A stretch of DNA of 64,000 bases from an uncultured Paracoccaceae bacterium (GTDB lineage Bacteria; Pseudomonadota; Alphaproteobacteria; Rhodobacterales; Rhodobacteraceae): positions 612,943-676,942 of the forward strand of contig CANMMF010000001.1 in assembly GCA_947498985.1 (NCBI GenBank), read 5' to 3'. Positions 24,110-33,024 of this stretch are shown one piece after another (position 1 is the first letter of the stretch; each line of letters opens with the position of its first letter). A program made the translations under genes and the position numbers. The notes below the pieces were generated by a model that saw only the letters and a program-made list of their open reading frames with translations, ran no database searches and was not told where the DNA came from.

Positions 24110-26320
24110 TCAGACCGATTGCAGGGCGCGCAGGACGTCGACCAGACCGCAGCCCTGATAGGCGCGTTCCCGTCCCAGATCCGTGGCGCTGTTGCAGAGA
24201 ATCTGCTTGATGCGCTGCGGGTTGCCGATCAGTTCGGGAAATCGCGCCATCAGCAAGGCCGCGGCCCCGCTCACATGCGGCGCGGCCATCGAGGTGCCTT
24301 CGAGTGTGGCAAACTGCTGATCGCAGATCGGGGCGTCGATCTTTTCGCCGGGGGCCACCAGATCGGGCTTCATCCGTCCGTCACCCGTGGGCCCGCGGCT
24401 CGAAAAATAGCTGACGCCGTAATTATGCGGCTCCATGCGGTGGGTGGAGCCCACGGTTATCACCAGCTCTGCATTGCCCGGATCCGCGATCGAGGTCTCG
24501 GTATGCAGCGGCATGTCCCGGTCCTTGGTCTTGAAGACGTTATAGCCATGATTGCCCGCCGCCGCGACCACGACCACGCCGTTGTTGATCAGCGCCTCGC
24601 ATTCCACGCAGACCGGGGTGCGCCCGCAGGCATAGTTGGTGACGTCATGCGGGATGGCGAGGCTCAGGTTGGCGCCATGCACAACCTTGAAATCGTTGCG
24701 CTCGTTGAGATGGCGGATCAGCCGCATGGAGGCGATCACGGCAAATTCGGTTGCCTTCAGAGAGCCGCCGATCACGTTGAAATCGATGAGCTTGATATCC
24801 GGGCACATGCCCTCGACCCAATGCACCTTATCGTCGTAAAGCTCCGGCCAGCGCCCGCCCAATGTACCGGCCACATGGGTGCCGTGGTGCTTTGCCGGGG
24901 TCCGGTCGTGGCGCACACGGGTGATCTGCTCCACCAGATCCCAGTTCAGCGGGCGGCGGTTCTGCAGATCGTCGCGGGCCGCGTCCAGCAGTTCCAGCAC
25001 GTCGGCCTCTGCGGCGGGCATACCCTCGTCCTCGGCGGGCAGGTCGATATTGTGCCGGATGCGGCGGGCCAGCGCGAGGCGCTTGATGTCGTCGAAGAGG
25101 ATGTCGCGATTGCGCAATTCAGAGATCAGCGTCATGTCATAGCGCGCAACAACCCGCGTCTGATCACGGGGCAGGGGCGTGTCGATCTCGTCCCAATCGA
25201 CCTCTGCGCCAAAGACATGGTCCGGCGGGTATTTGCGAAATGCATGGTGTTGCGCGTCGATGCCGCTGTCGATCACCGCCCAGGTGATCGCGTCATTGTT
25301 GAGCGCAAAAAGCCGCCGCCCGGCATCGGCCTTGGTGGTCTTGACCGAATCCACGACCGCGCCGTTGCCCAGCCGGTTGATGCTGAAGGTGAAGATCAGC
25401 CGCGGGTCGAACCCGCGCTCGTGGCTGACGGTGGCATCCCCTTGCAGCGCGACGCTGACCTCATCGCCTTTCGAGCGTTTGTTCTGACTGGCCAGCTTGT
25501 CTTTGAAATGGTCTGACTTGGGATGGCGGCGGTTGCGCAGGAAGGTCACCTGCAGAATGTCGCGCAGCGCGCGTCCGATGACCCTGGAGGGGATGTCGCC
25601 AAGATCGTCGACCGTGACAGTGACGTGTCCCGCCTCCTCGCGATCCGCTTCCACGATCTCTTCGGGTGTCATCACATGCTCTGTCAGCCGCCCGGTCTGG
25701 GCGGCGTGGATCATCGACAGGAGCAAGAGCAACCGCGCCGTGCTGTCGGGGAACGGCCGCTTGCGCTCCCGGCGTCGCGCGATCTCCTTGGCCGAAGGAT
25801 CGGGGTCGTCGTCAAAAAAGGTGCCCAGATTGCCGTTGTCGCCATGGCTGTCATAGGCCATGTCGCTGTCGCCCTGTTTCTCGAGATATTTCAGATGGCC
25901 AAAGGCTTTCTCGGCGCGTTTCGAAATCTCCGCCTCGGTCTTCTCGACAAGGGTCTCCATCCCGTTGATCACCCACCAGCGGGTCAGCGGCAGAACCACG
26001 TTCACCACTTCGTCGAAATAGCATTCGAGCGTGATCAGCCCGGGCATGTCGGCGACATTTGCCGGGTCACGCCCTTCCGCCCTGCGCGATTTGCGGCTGG
26101 AGCGGTAGGCATCGATGCGTTGGTGCAACTCTTCGGCGACGTGATGGGCCTGATGGTCATTGCGCGGCACGATCAGGCCGTGCACCGGTTTGCCGATATC
26201 GCGGGCGTAATGCAGCCAGACCTCTGGCAGCACCGGGGTGTCCTGCGTGAACCGCCGCCCCCCCGGAGAGCCATAAAGAATGTGCAAGGCGAGATCGGAA
26301 TGAATGGAAACAACGGGCAA
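24110..26320 (-). CDS. S8 family (subtilisin-like) serine peptidase with large N-terminal domain
   Basis: 736 residues. Catalytic triad visible: D351 in WAVIDSGID, H482 in HHGTHVAGTLGG and S677 in EGTSMAAPHVSG. About 130 residues between Asp and His is a long insertion. The ~340-residue N-terminal part has no signal peptide or known domain; it includes a charged helical stretch and a GDVTVTVDDLGDIPSRV-like segment, so the enzyme is probably cytosolic. The start is a TTG at 26320 with AAGGAG 7 bases upstream; no ATG fits. First gene of the S8-MBL-patatin operon. Confidence 0.9.
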   Translation of the reverse strand: MPVVSIHSDLALHILYGSPGGRRFTQDTPVLPEVWLHYARDIGKPVHGLIVPRNDHQAHHVAEELHQRIDAYRSSRKSRRAEGRDPANVADMPGLITLECYFDEVVNVVLPLTRWWVINGMETLVEKTEAEISKRAEKAFGHLKYLEKQGDSDMAYDSHGDNGNLGTFFDDDPDPSAKEIARRRERKRPFPDSTARLLLLLSMIHAAQTGRLTEHVMTPEEIVEADREEAGHVTVTVDDLGDIPSRVIGRALRDILQVTFLRNRRHPKSDHFKDKLASQNKRSKGDEVSVALQGDATVSHERGFDPRLIFTFSINRLGNGAVVDSVKTTKADAGRRLFALNNDAITWAVIDSGIDAQHHAFRKYPPDHVFGAEVDWDEIDTPLPRDQTRVVARYDMTLISELRNRDILFDDIKRLALARRIRHNIDLPAEDEGMPAAEADVLELLDAARDDLQNRRPLNWDLVEQITRVRHDRTPAKHHGTHVAGTLGGRWPELYDDKVHWVEGMCPDIKLIDFNVIGGSLKATEFAVIASMRLIRHLNERNDFKVVHGANLSLAIPHDVTNYACGRTPVCVECEALINNGVVVVAAAGNHGYNVFKTKDRDMPLHTETSIADPGNAELVITVGSTHRMEPHNYGVSYFSSRGPTGDGRMKPDLVAPGEKIDAPICDQQFATLEGTSMAAPHVSGAAALLMARFPELIGNPQRIKQILCNSATDLGRERAYQGCGLVDVLRALQSV

Positions 26321-26345
26321 TGGAAATCTCCTTCAAATGCCTGGA

Positions 26346-26375
26346 AGCATACCGGAGACACAGGCGTTTGCACAA
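26346..26375 (-). promoter_or_regulatory. Candidate sigma-70 promoter of the subtilase operon
   Basis: Read on the minus strand: TTGTGC, 18-base spacer, TATGCT. A start point near 26339 would leave a leader of about 20 bases carrying only the ribosome-binding site of the TTG start. Found by eye. Confidence 0.4.
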
Positions 26376-26487
26376 CCATTGTGAGAAACTGATGGGCGCG
26401 CGCTCGTATAGTTTGCGCGGCGCAGTGCGTGGTCGTCGGAGGACACCCCGTGCCGCGCTTTCAACGAGCAGATGCCCGGCGTGGCGT

Positions 26488-28227
26488 TCAGCCGCCCGCG
26501 AGGATCCGGTCGATGGCGCTCATCACCCCGTCGGCGCGGCGTTGCTCCGGCAGCAGGGCGGGCACAAGCGCGCGGATCTCGCCAAGGCTCTGGACGTTTT
26601 CCTGCCGCGCATTGGCGATGATCCCGACAAGATCGTTCGACGGACAGATGCCCTTGCGATATTCCCAGACCCGCCCGAACCGCGTCTCGCGCGAGGTGAG
26701 GCCACAGCGGCGCTCCGGCGGTGTGTCGGTCCAGAACAGCGTCATCATGTCGGCAAGCGCGGAACTGTCGTTGGAAAAGTAGTTATGCGCCAGCATGTCC
26801 TCGCCAAGCGCCGTCATGTCGACGCTGTCAAAGCTCTTGTCGGCCAGCAGGACATCGCCCCCCAACCCGGCGCGCGGGGCCGAGCCGTGCAGCTTGCGCG
26901 ACGACACCAGCGCCCAGTCGTTGGAGGACGCATAAAGCGTCAGACGGCGCGACAGCGGACGGAACACCTGCGCCATCTTGGAGAAAAGCTGCGCGTCCAC
27001 ATCCGGCGCGGCAAACATCACCTGCCCGAAGACCGGCGGGTCGCCGATCTCGGCGTCGCGGGTCAGCGCCATGATCTCCAGCGCATCGGTCAGCGCGCGG
27101 CTGCCCATGGAATGGGCCAGAACATGCACGGTGGTGGCGCCGGACTCGGCCACCAGATCCTCGAGGAACACGGCCAGCCTGCGACCGGACACGCGCACCG
27201 CCGCAGTGTCGGAGATATAGCCCATCGTCGTGTTGCGCGACGGCCAGGAGAACAGCACCGGCACCGCCGAGCTGCCCATGTCGTAGGTCAGCTGCGCCGC
27301 GCGCTGGGCGGCATATTCGAAATCATGGTTAAAGCCATGAATATAGACAAAAAGATCGCGTTCCTGAGCGCCGGAGAACTCGCGCTGCATGCGACCGAAG
27401 AATGTATCGGCATTCATCGGCTCGATGGATTTCAGCAGAATGTGCCGGCTGGGCGAGGGGCTGAACTCCAGCTTCCAGACCGAAGGCCGCTCCACCTGAC
27501 CGGCCTGGTGCGTGTCGGGAATAGTGACCGTGACGATGCCCAGTTCCAGCCGGTCGGCGCGGTTGCCGCTGTAGAAATCCGCCGGATCGCGCGACCCGGT
27601 GCGGGCGCGATCGGTGGCATAAAAGACGTCGATCGGCACATAGCCGCCGCTCTCGTTGTCGGAAAACTCAAGGCTGGGCGCATTCATCTGCTGCAGGATC
27701 GCCCGGGCCGTGGCCGCGGTTTCCTCATCCCCCGAAAGCTCCGCGAGGCGCAGCAGGTTCTCGTAAAGGCGCAGCAGCACCTCGCCCTCGCGGCCCGTTT
27801 CGGTTTCGGCGGCGATGGCGGCATGCATGACGCCGCGCGCCTGTCCGACAGAGCCGCTCACCTCGTAAAGGGCTGCGGCCTTTTCATAAGAGGGCACCGG
27901 GTCATCACCCAGATCCTTGCGCGAAAACGCCTGCGTGCGTGCCAGCTGCGACCATGCGTCGGCGGCGGCTCGCGTGTCGCCCAGCTGCTCCAGCAGCTCC
28001 GCGCGCAGTTTGAGCAGATCGAGCATGACGCGCAGATCCGGAGGGGTGCCGACGGCGTTGGGATCGCGCAATGCGGCGTCCACCTCGGCCAGCGCGGCAG
28101 GCGGATCGGTCGCGACCAGCGCGTCGATGGCCACAAGGCGAAAGAGATCCTGCGCCTGCCCGATCGCAGGTGCCAGGATCAACGCGGCGCAGGACAGCGC
28201 CCTGAGAGTTCTGAACAAGACAGGCAT
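26488..28227 (-). CDS. Exported alpha/beta hydrolase of the DUF900 type
   Basis: 579 residues from the ATG at 28227. A cleavable signal peptide (RALSCAALILAPAIGQAQ) is followed by a TPR-like helical region (~30-190) and a DUF900 alpha/beta-hydrolase domain (~200-480): VFYATDRAR, VYIHGFNHDFEYAAQRAA and the nucleophile elbow LAHSMGSRAL with S373. It ends with a C-terminal region containing two Cys. Such proteins are periplasmic or surface esterases/lipases of unknown substrate. It has the same orientation as the subtilase operon but is separated from it by 167 bases including a candidate promoter, so it is probably transcribed separately. Divergent from kbl. Confidence 0.85.
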   Translation of the reverse strand: MPVLFRTLRALSCAALILAPAIGQAQDLFRLVAIDALVATDPPAALAEVDAALRDPNAVGTPPDLRVMLDLLKLRAELLEQLGDTRAAADAWSQLARTQAFSRKDLGDDPVPSYEKAAALYEVSGSVGQARGVMHAAIAAETETGREGEVLLRLYENLLRLAELSGDEETAATARAILQQMNAPSLEFSDNESGGYVPIDVFYATDRARTGSRDPADFYSGNRADRLELGIVTVTIPDTHQAGQVERPSVWKLEFSPSPSRHILLKSIEPMNADTFFGRMQREFSGAQERDLFVYIHGFNHDFEYAAQRAAQLTYDMGSSAVPVLFSWPSRNTTMGYISDTAAVRVSGRRLAVFLEDLVAESGATTVHVLAHSMGSRALTDALEIMALTRDAEIGDPPVFGQVMFAAPDVDAQLFSKMAQVFRPLSRRLTLYASSNDWALVSSRKLHGSAPRAGLGGDVLLADKSFDSVDMTALGEDMLAHNYFSNDSSALADMMTLFWTDTPPERRCGLTSRETRFGRVWEYRKGICPSNDLVGIIANARQENVQSLGEIRALVPALLPEQRRADGVMSAIDRILAGG

Positions 28228-28414
28228 GTGGATGCCCCCGGGATTAATCAATTCACCGGGTAGTTTGGCCGCGCAGCGCAAGCGACACAAGTCCCGGCAT
28301 TCCTGACCTCGCCATACGCCGTCACTAAAGCGGAAAAACATCCGTAAAACAGGAATCCTCTATTTCGGAAGCGCATCCGGTATGGTAGATATCGCCGCAA
28401 CAGGAGGATTCGCC

Positions 28415-29599
28415 ATGCCCCAAGCCTTTCTCGACGCCTTGACCGACACGCTGGCCGAAATAAAGGCCGATGGCTTGCTGAAACGCGAGCGCGAGATCAC
28501 TTCGCCGCAAGGTGCGCGGATCACCGCAAACGGGCGCGGTCTGATCAATCTATGTGCAAACAACTATCTCGGCCTTGCCGATCACCCGCGCCTGATCGCG
28601 GCGGCAACCGATGCGATGCAAAGCCATGGCTACGGCATGGCCTCCGTCCGGTTCATCTGCGGCACGCAGGACTTGCACCGGCAGCTTGAAACCCGGCTCG
28701 CACGGTTTCTGGACATGGACGATTCGATCCTCTTTGCGGCCTGTTTCGATGCCAATGCCGCGGTGTTCGAGCCGCTGCTGGGCGCCGGGGACGCCATTGT
28801 CTCCGACAGTCTCAACCATGCGTCGCTGATCGACGGCATCCGGCTTTGCAAGGCGCAAAAGTACCGTTACGCCAATGCCGACATGGCCGATCTCGAGGCG
28901 CAGTTGAAAGCGGCCCGCGCCGGCGGGGCGCGCCACGTGATGATTGTGACCGATGGTGTGTTTTCGATGGACGGCACGCTGGCACCGCTGCCCGGGATCA
29001 CCGCGCTGGCCGCGCAATATGACGCGATCACGCTGGTTGACGATTGCCACGCCACCGGCTTCATGGGACCGAAGGGGCAGGGCACGCCCGCGCATTTCGG
29101 CGTGTCGGTCGATATCCTGACCGGCACATTCGGCAAGGCGCTGGGCGGCGCCATCGGAGGCTATATCGCCGGGCCGCAGCCCGTGATCGACCTGCTGCGC
29201 CAGCGCGCCCGGCCCTATCTGTTCTCCAACGCGCTGCCGCCGTCGGTGGTCGCCGCGGGGATCGAGGCGCTCGATCTGGTGGAGACCGGCGACACCCTGC
29301 GCGCGCGGCTGTTCGAGAACGCGCAATACTGGCGCGACGGGCTCACGCGGCTCGGCTTCGATCTGCTGGCCGGAGAGCACCCGATCGTGCCGATCATGCT
29401 GGGTGAGGCGCAGCTTGCGCAGGACATGGCCGCAGGGCTCAACGACCGCGGCGTCTACGTGTCGGGCTTTTTCTATCCGGTGGTGCCCAAGGGCCGCGCG
29501 CGGATCCGCACGCAGATGAACGCCGCGCTGGATCGCGACGATCTGGACGAAGGGCTGGCCGCGTTCGAGGCGGTCGGCAAAGAGCTGGGAGTGATCTGA
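28415..29599 (+). CDS. kbl: Glycine C-acetyltransferase (2-amino-3-ketobutyrate CoA ligase)
   Basis: Cleaves 2-amino-3-ketobutyrate with CoA to glycine and acetyl-CoA, the second step of threonine breakdown. The 394 residues form an alpha-oxoamine synthase fold; the PLP lysine is in [14 protein letters not shown] (K241), and [10 protein letters not shown] carries the cofactor Asp/His pair. The ATG at 28415 is taken over one at 28382 because AGGAGG lies 7 bases before it; the length is then close to E. coli Kbl (398). The stop overlaps the tdh start by one base (TGATG), giving a coupled kbl-tdh operon. Confidence 0.96.
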   Translation: MPQAFLDALTDTLAEIKADGLLKREREITSPQGARITANGRGLINLCANNYLGLADHPRLIAAATDAMQSHGYGMASVRFICGTQDLHRQLETRLARFLDMDDSILFAACFDANAAVFEPLLGAGDAIVSDSLNHASLIDGIRLCKAQKYRYANADMADLEAQLKAARAGGARHVMIVTDGVFSMDGTLAPLPGITALAAQYDAITLVDDCHATGFMGPKGQGTPAHFGVSVDILTGTFGKALGGAIGGYIAGPQPVIDLLRQRARPYLFSNALPPSVVAAGIEALDLVETGDTLRARLFENAQYWRDGLTRLGFDLLAGEHPIVPIMLGEAQLAQDMAAGLNDRGVYVSGFFYPVVPKGRARIRTQMNAALDRDDLDEGLAAFEAVGKELGVI

Positions 29600-30642
29600 T
29601 GCAAAACACCATGCAGGCACTGGTCAAGGCCCGCGCCGCCGAAGGGCTCTGGCTGCAGAACGAGCCGCTGCCCGAGATCGGCCCCGACGATGTGCTGATC
29701 CGGGTCAACAAGACCGGCATCTGCGGCACCGACATCCATATCTGGAACTGGGACGACTGGGCGCAACGCACCGTGCCGGTGCCGCTGATCACCGGGCACG
29801 AGTTTGCCGGGGAGATCGTGGAGCTTGGGCGCAACGTGCAGGATCTGGCGCTGGGACAGCGCTGCTCCGGTGAGGGTCACCTCATTGGCAAGACCTCGCG
29901 CCAGAGCCGCGCGGGCAAGTTTCACCTCGACCCAGAGACCCGCGGCATCGGGGTGAACGAACAGGGGGCTTTTGCCGAATACCTGCGTCTTCCCGCGTTC
30001 AACGTGGTGCCGTTGCCGGACGAGGTGGATGATGAGATCGGCGCGATTCTCGACCCGCTGGGCAATGCGGTCCACACCGCGCTCAGCTTCGATCTGGTGG
30101 GTGAGGACGTGCTTGTCACCGGCGCGGGCCCCATCGGGATCATGGCCGCTGCCGTCGCGCGGCATGTGGGCGCGCGAAATGTGGTGATCACCGATGTGAA
30201 TGACGACCGGCTGGCGCTGGCCGCACGGGTCTGCGACTGCGTGCCGGTCAATGTCGCGAAAGAGGATCTGGCGGACACCAAGGCGCAGCTGAAGCTCAAA
30301 CAGGGCTTCGATGTGGGGCTTGAGATGTCAGGCAACCAGGCCGCGCTCGACCAGATGGTCGAGGCGCTGGTGATGGGCGGGCGCATCGCGCTGCTGGGCA
30401 TTCCGCCGGGCAAATCGCCGGTGGACTGGAGCCGCATCGTGTTCAAGGCGATCACCATCAAGGGGGTCTATGGCCGCGAGATTTTCGAGACCTGGTACAA
30501 GATGATCGCGATGCTGGAAAACGGGCTGGATGTGCGCCACGTGATCACCCACCGCTTTGGCGTTGCCGATTTTGCGGAGGGCTTTGCCGCCATGCGGTCG
30601 GGCAACAGCGGCAAGGTGGTGCTGGACTGGCGCAAGGGGTGA
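29599..30642 (+). CDS. tdh: L-threonine 3-dehydrogenase
   Basis: Oxidises L-threonine to 2-amino-3-ketobutyrate with NAD+, handing it to Kbl. The 347-residue medium-chain dehydrogenase keeps the catalytic zinc site (C42 in GICGTDIHIWNWD, H67-E68 in TGHEFAGE), the Tdh-type GNAVHTALSFDLVGEDV and the Rossmann motif VTGAGPIG. The structural-zinc loop is odd: by a gap-free alignment to E. coli Tdh as I recall it, the four Cys (spacing 3-3-8) are G97, S100, S103 and D111 (GEGHLIGKTSRQSRAGKFHL). The enzyme should carry one zinc, not two. The call rests on overall identity and kbl adjacency. Confidence 0.95.
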   Translation: MQNTMQALVKARAAEGLWLQNEPLPEIGPDDVLIRVNKTGICGTDIHIWNWDDWAQRTVPVPLITGHEFAGEIVELGRNVQDLALGQRCSGEGHLIGKTSRQSRAGKFHLDPETRGIGVNEQGAFAEYLRLPAFNVVPLPDEVDDEIGAILDPLGNAVHTALSFDLVGEDVLVTGAGPIGIMAAAVARHVGARNVVITDVNDDRLALAARVCDCVPVNVAKEDLADTKAQLKLKQGFDVGLEMSGNQAALDQMVEALVMGGRIALLGIPPGKSPVDWSRIVFKAITIKGVYGREIFETWYKMIAMLENGLDVRHVITHRFGVADFAEGFAAMRSGNSGKVVLDWRKG

Positions 30643-30723
30643 GGGACGGGGACACGACCTGCGGGATGCGTCAAACCGGCTGCGGCTTCACGACCGGCAG
30701 GTCCGCTGATCCAGCCGACCAGG

Positions 30724-30829
30724 GCGCCTGACGAAATACCTGACACGTTGCGCATCATGTAGCGTGTTGAAATCCCTGATTTCAGGCAGCGATACTTGGT
30801 TCAGGTTTTTGCATGACGCGTTAAGACGC
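30724..30829. repeat. Dispersed intergenic repeat, copy A
   Basis: About 105 bases sharing near-identical blocks with 43304-43404: GCGCCTGACGAAATACCTGA, then a variable ~25 bases, then TTGA-ATCC-TGATTTCAGGCAGCG, then a T-rich block (GGTTTTTxGCAT). It contains the small hairpin CCTGATTTCAGG. Starts 82 bases after the tdh stop; not coding. Confidence 0.75.
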
Positions 30830-31176
30830 ATCCGGCGGGCCGGCACCCAGTCAGTCAGGAAGCAACCGCCCGCAACACCAGCCTGATCTCACCCCGGGCC
30901 GTCAGCGGATGTGACCGAAGCCATCCCGGCACCAGCGTCGCATTCTTTTATCTTTGCGATGGCCCCTGCGGCGGTCTGGGGGAGGGCGTGGCGGATCTGC
31001 TGCGGCCCAGGAGCCATGCAATCCGCTTCAGCAAAGGTCTCTCCCCCTCCGGCGACAAACCGCGTGGCGGCACGTGAGGGCGCGTGCCGTCATCGAGATG
31101 TTTGCGCACCGGATCGCGCCATTGAGAGCCATGATCTTCCATGCCTCCTCAATAGCCACAGAGCCCTTACAAAACG
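30830..31176. other. Intergenic, no supported gene
   Basis: About 350 bases between the repeat and the convergent MscS gene. Short open frames on both strands lack ribosome-binding sites and family resemblance. A minus-strand frame ending near 30860 (last residues GEIRLVLRAVAS) reads protein-like but begins just after an in-frame stop near 30955. It could be the tail of a lost gene; that is a weak impression only. Confidence 0.35.
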
Positions 31177-32544
31177 TTAATCGCCAGCCTTTTCCGGGCC
31201 TCTGCCGCGCGACAGGGTTAATGACGACTGGTCCAGCATCTTGACCTCGCGCTGCGGGAACGGGATCGAGATATCATGCGCCTGGAACGCGTCCCAAAGC
31301 GCCAGATAGACATTGCCGCGAATGTTGGTGAGCCCGCCCGTGGGATCGCGGATCCAGAACCGCAGGATATAGTCGACGCTGCTGTCGCCGAAACCCACGA
31401 TATGACACACCGGCGGGCGGTCCTTCAGGACCCGGCTGGTGCCCGCAGCGGCCTCGATGGCGATCTTGCGCACCAGATGCGGATCGTCGCCATAGGCCGT
31501 GCCGAAATAGATATCGAGCCGGACAAAATCGTTGGAATGCGACCAGTTGACCACCTGCCCGGTGATCAGATCCTCGTTCGGGATGAGGTATTCCTTGCCG
31601 TCCCTCGTGGTGATCGAGACGTAGCGCGCGCCAAGGCTGTTGATCCAGCCGAAGGTCTCACCGAGGCTGATGACATCGCCGGGCTTGATCGATTTGTCGA
31701 GCAGGATGATCACACCGCTCACAAGGTTGGAGACGACCTTTTGCAAGCCGAACCCCAGGCCCACGCCGATGGCGCCAGACAGCACCGCAAGCCCTGTCAG
31801 ATCGACACCGACCAGCTTCAGCCCGATGAAGAACGCCGCACCGTAAAGCAGCACCTGCAGGAACTTGACCGCAAGCACCTGCATGCTGGGGCTGATATCT
31901 TCGTTGCGGCGGATGCTGGCCGCGCTCGAGGTTGCCAGGAACCGCGCGGCGGTGATCAGGATCGCCAGCATCAGTACCGCATTGAGCAGCAGCCAGAGCG
32001 ACAGCCGCGTCTCTCCGATGCTGACCGCGAGCCCGTCGAGCAATGCGCGCGCCTCTGCCGTCAGCCCGAGGATCGACAGCGTCACCCAGATCCACGCGCC
32101 ATAGCGCGCAGAGGCCCGCAGCAGCGGGTTGGTGATCAGCCGGGTCGCAAAGGCGATAAAGAGCCAGGCGGTCGAGAGATTGGCGAAGATCGCCAGCAGG
32201 TAGCTGCGCGAGGGCCAGGTTGTCTCTCGCATGATCCAGACGGTGATCCAGATCAGCAGCACAAAGAGGATCATCTGCAACCGGCGCTGCACGATCAGCC
32301 CCAGCCGCAACCGCCATTTCGGCCAGCCCGAGCGGCTGCGCAGATAGGCGTCAAGACGCGGCCGCAGGAGCCGCGCCAGCAGCCATGCGCTCACCAGAAC
32401 ACCCGCGGCGATGGCGATCTGATACGCCATCCACGGCCGCAGCAGGTTCTCCAGCAGCACTTGCGCCTGCGTGAAGAACACCTCTACGGCGCTCTGGATC
32501 GCGGCCTGTGTCGGATCAACGGGGGCTTGTTCGTCGGGGTTCAT
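31177..32544 (-). CDS. MscS-family mechanosensitive channel
   Basis: 455 residues. Several N-terminal membrane helices (~40-60, 88-107, 115-135, 145-165 and 180-205) precede the MscS core. The pore helix AIGVGLGFGLQKVVSNLVSG with small-residue packing is followed by the beta domain (KSIKPGDVISLGETFGWINSLGARY, IPNEDLITGQVVNWS) and a C-terminal alpha/beta domain. It is a larger member of the family, with extra membrane helices. It releases solutes on osmotic downshock across the inner membrane. Monocistronic, convergent with tdh. Confidence 0.93.
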   Translation of the reverse strand: MNPDEQAPVDPTQAAIQSAVEVFFTQAQVLLENLLRPWMAYQIAIAAGVLVSAWLLARLLRPRLDAYLRSRSGWPKWRLRLGLIVQRRLQMILFVLLIWITVWIMRETTWPSRSYLLAIFANLSTAWLFIAFATRLITNPLLRASARYGAWIWVTLSILGLTAEARALLDGLAVSIGETRLSLWLLLNAVLMLAILITAARFLATSSAASIRRNEDISPSMQVLAVKFLQVLLYGAAFFIGLKLVGVDLTGLAVLSGAIGVGLGFGLQKVVSNLVSGVIILLDKSIKPGDVISLGETFGWINSLGARYVSITTRDGKEYLIPNEDLITGQVVNWSHSNDFVRLDIYFGTAYGDDPHLVRKIAIEAAAGTSRVLKDRPPVCHIVGFGDSSVDYILRFWIRDPTGGLTNIRGNVYLALWDAFQAHDISIPFPQREVKMLDQSSLTLSRGRGPEKAGD

Positions 32545-32602
32545 CGGCGCCTTGTCTTGCCAGGCTCAGCATGGCACCCCGACGCCGCGCGGGCAAGCGC
32601 GC

Positions 32603-32722
32603 TCAGGGCGCGTGCACGGTCACGCTCGACGCCGCATCGCCGGAGTCGGCGTTCACGGAAATCGCCGCCGCGAGCAAAACGGCGATCAATCCGGCGTTCA
32701 AAAGGTTCAGCGTGCTTTTCAT
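32603..32722 (-). CDS. Very small membrane or secreted peptide
   Basis: 39 codons: MKSTLNLLNAGLIAVLLAAA followed by a short polar tail. One hydrophobic helix of signal-peptide or single-span type. The longer in-frame extension upstream is Arg-rich and improbable. The ribosome-binding site is weak (GGACCG), and 58 bases separate it from the MscS start downstream. It could be a small membrane protein or a chance frame. Confidence 0.4.
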   Translation of the reverse strand: MKSTLNLLNAGLIAVLLAAAISVNADSGDAASSVTVHAP

Positions 32723-32874
32723 CGGTCCATGGCTCTCGACTCGGAAGCTACGCATAAAGGGATCCGCGCCCTCCGCTGCAATGCGACATTTTGGGCTTTG
32801 GCGCATTTCCCGCCGGAGTATGGCGCACCCGAAACGCTTGCGAGCGGCGCGCGAAGCCTGTATCTGCTCGGCCC

Positions 32875-32961
32875 ATGACGCTTTTTCTCGATCAGGCTGA
32901 CCGCGCGCGTCTGCGCGAACGCTTCTTCGGCGCGGCCCGCACCGTTCTGGCCCGCCTATAA
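32875..32961 (+). CDS. Possible 28-residue upstream ORF before leuC
   Basis: ATG-to-TAA frame reading MTLFLDQADRARLRERFFGA and ending VLARL, 63 bases before leuC. Five of 28 codons are Leu, which would suit an attenuation leader. The Leu codons are not clustered, no ribosome-binding site is clear and no alternative hairpins could be drawn with confidence. Confidence 0.2.
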   Translation: MTLFLDQADRARLRERFFGAARTVLARL

Positions 32962-33024
32962 GCGGCCCGCGCGCCTGCCGCGTCTTGAGTTCTGCCACAT
33001 TTCCATAGCAACGGGAGAGGACCG

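Noticed and set aside
22145..25516. Open frame of 1123 codons on the plus strand
   Set aside because: Antisense to patatin, MBL and subtilase genes with intact catalytic motifs; composition is shadow-like.
21671..26320. Patatin operon as a CBASS system
   Set aside because: No CD-NTase, Cap2/Cap3 or HORMA/TRIP13-type gene; subtilase and MBL hydrolase are not CBASS parts.
30911..31180. 89-codon plus-strand frame between tdh and the MscS gene
   Set aside because: No ribosome-binding site, Ala/Arg/Cys-rich odd composition, overlaps the 3' end of the MscS gene.
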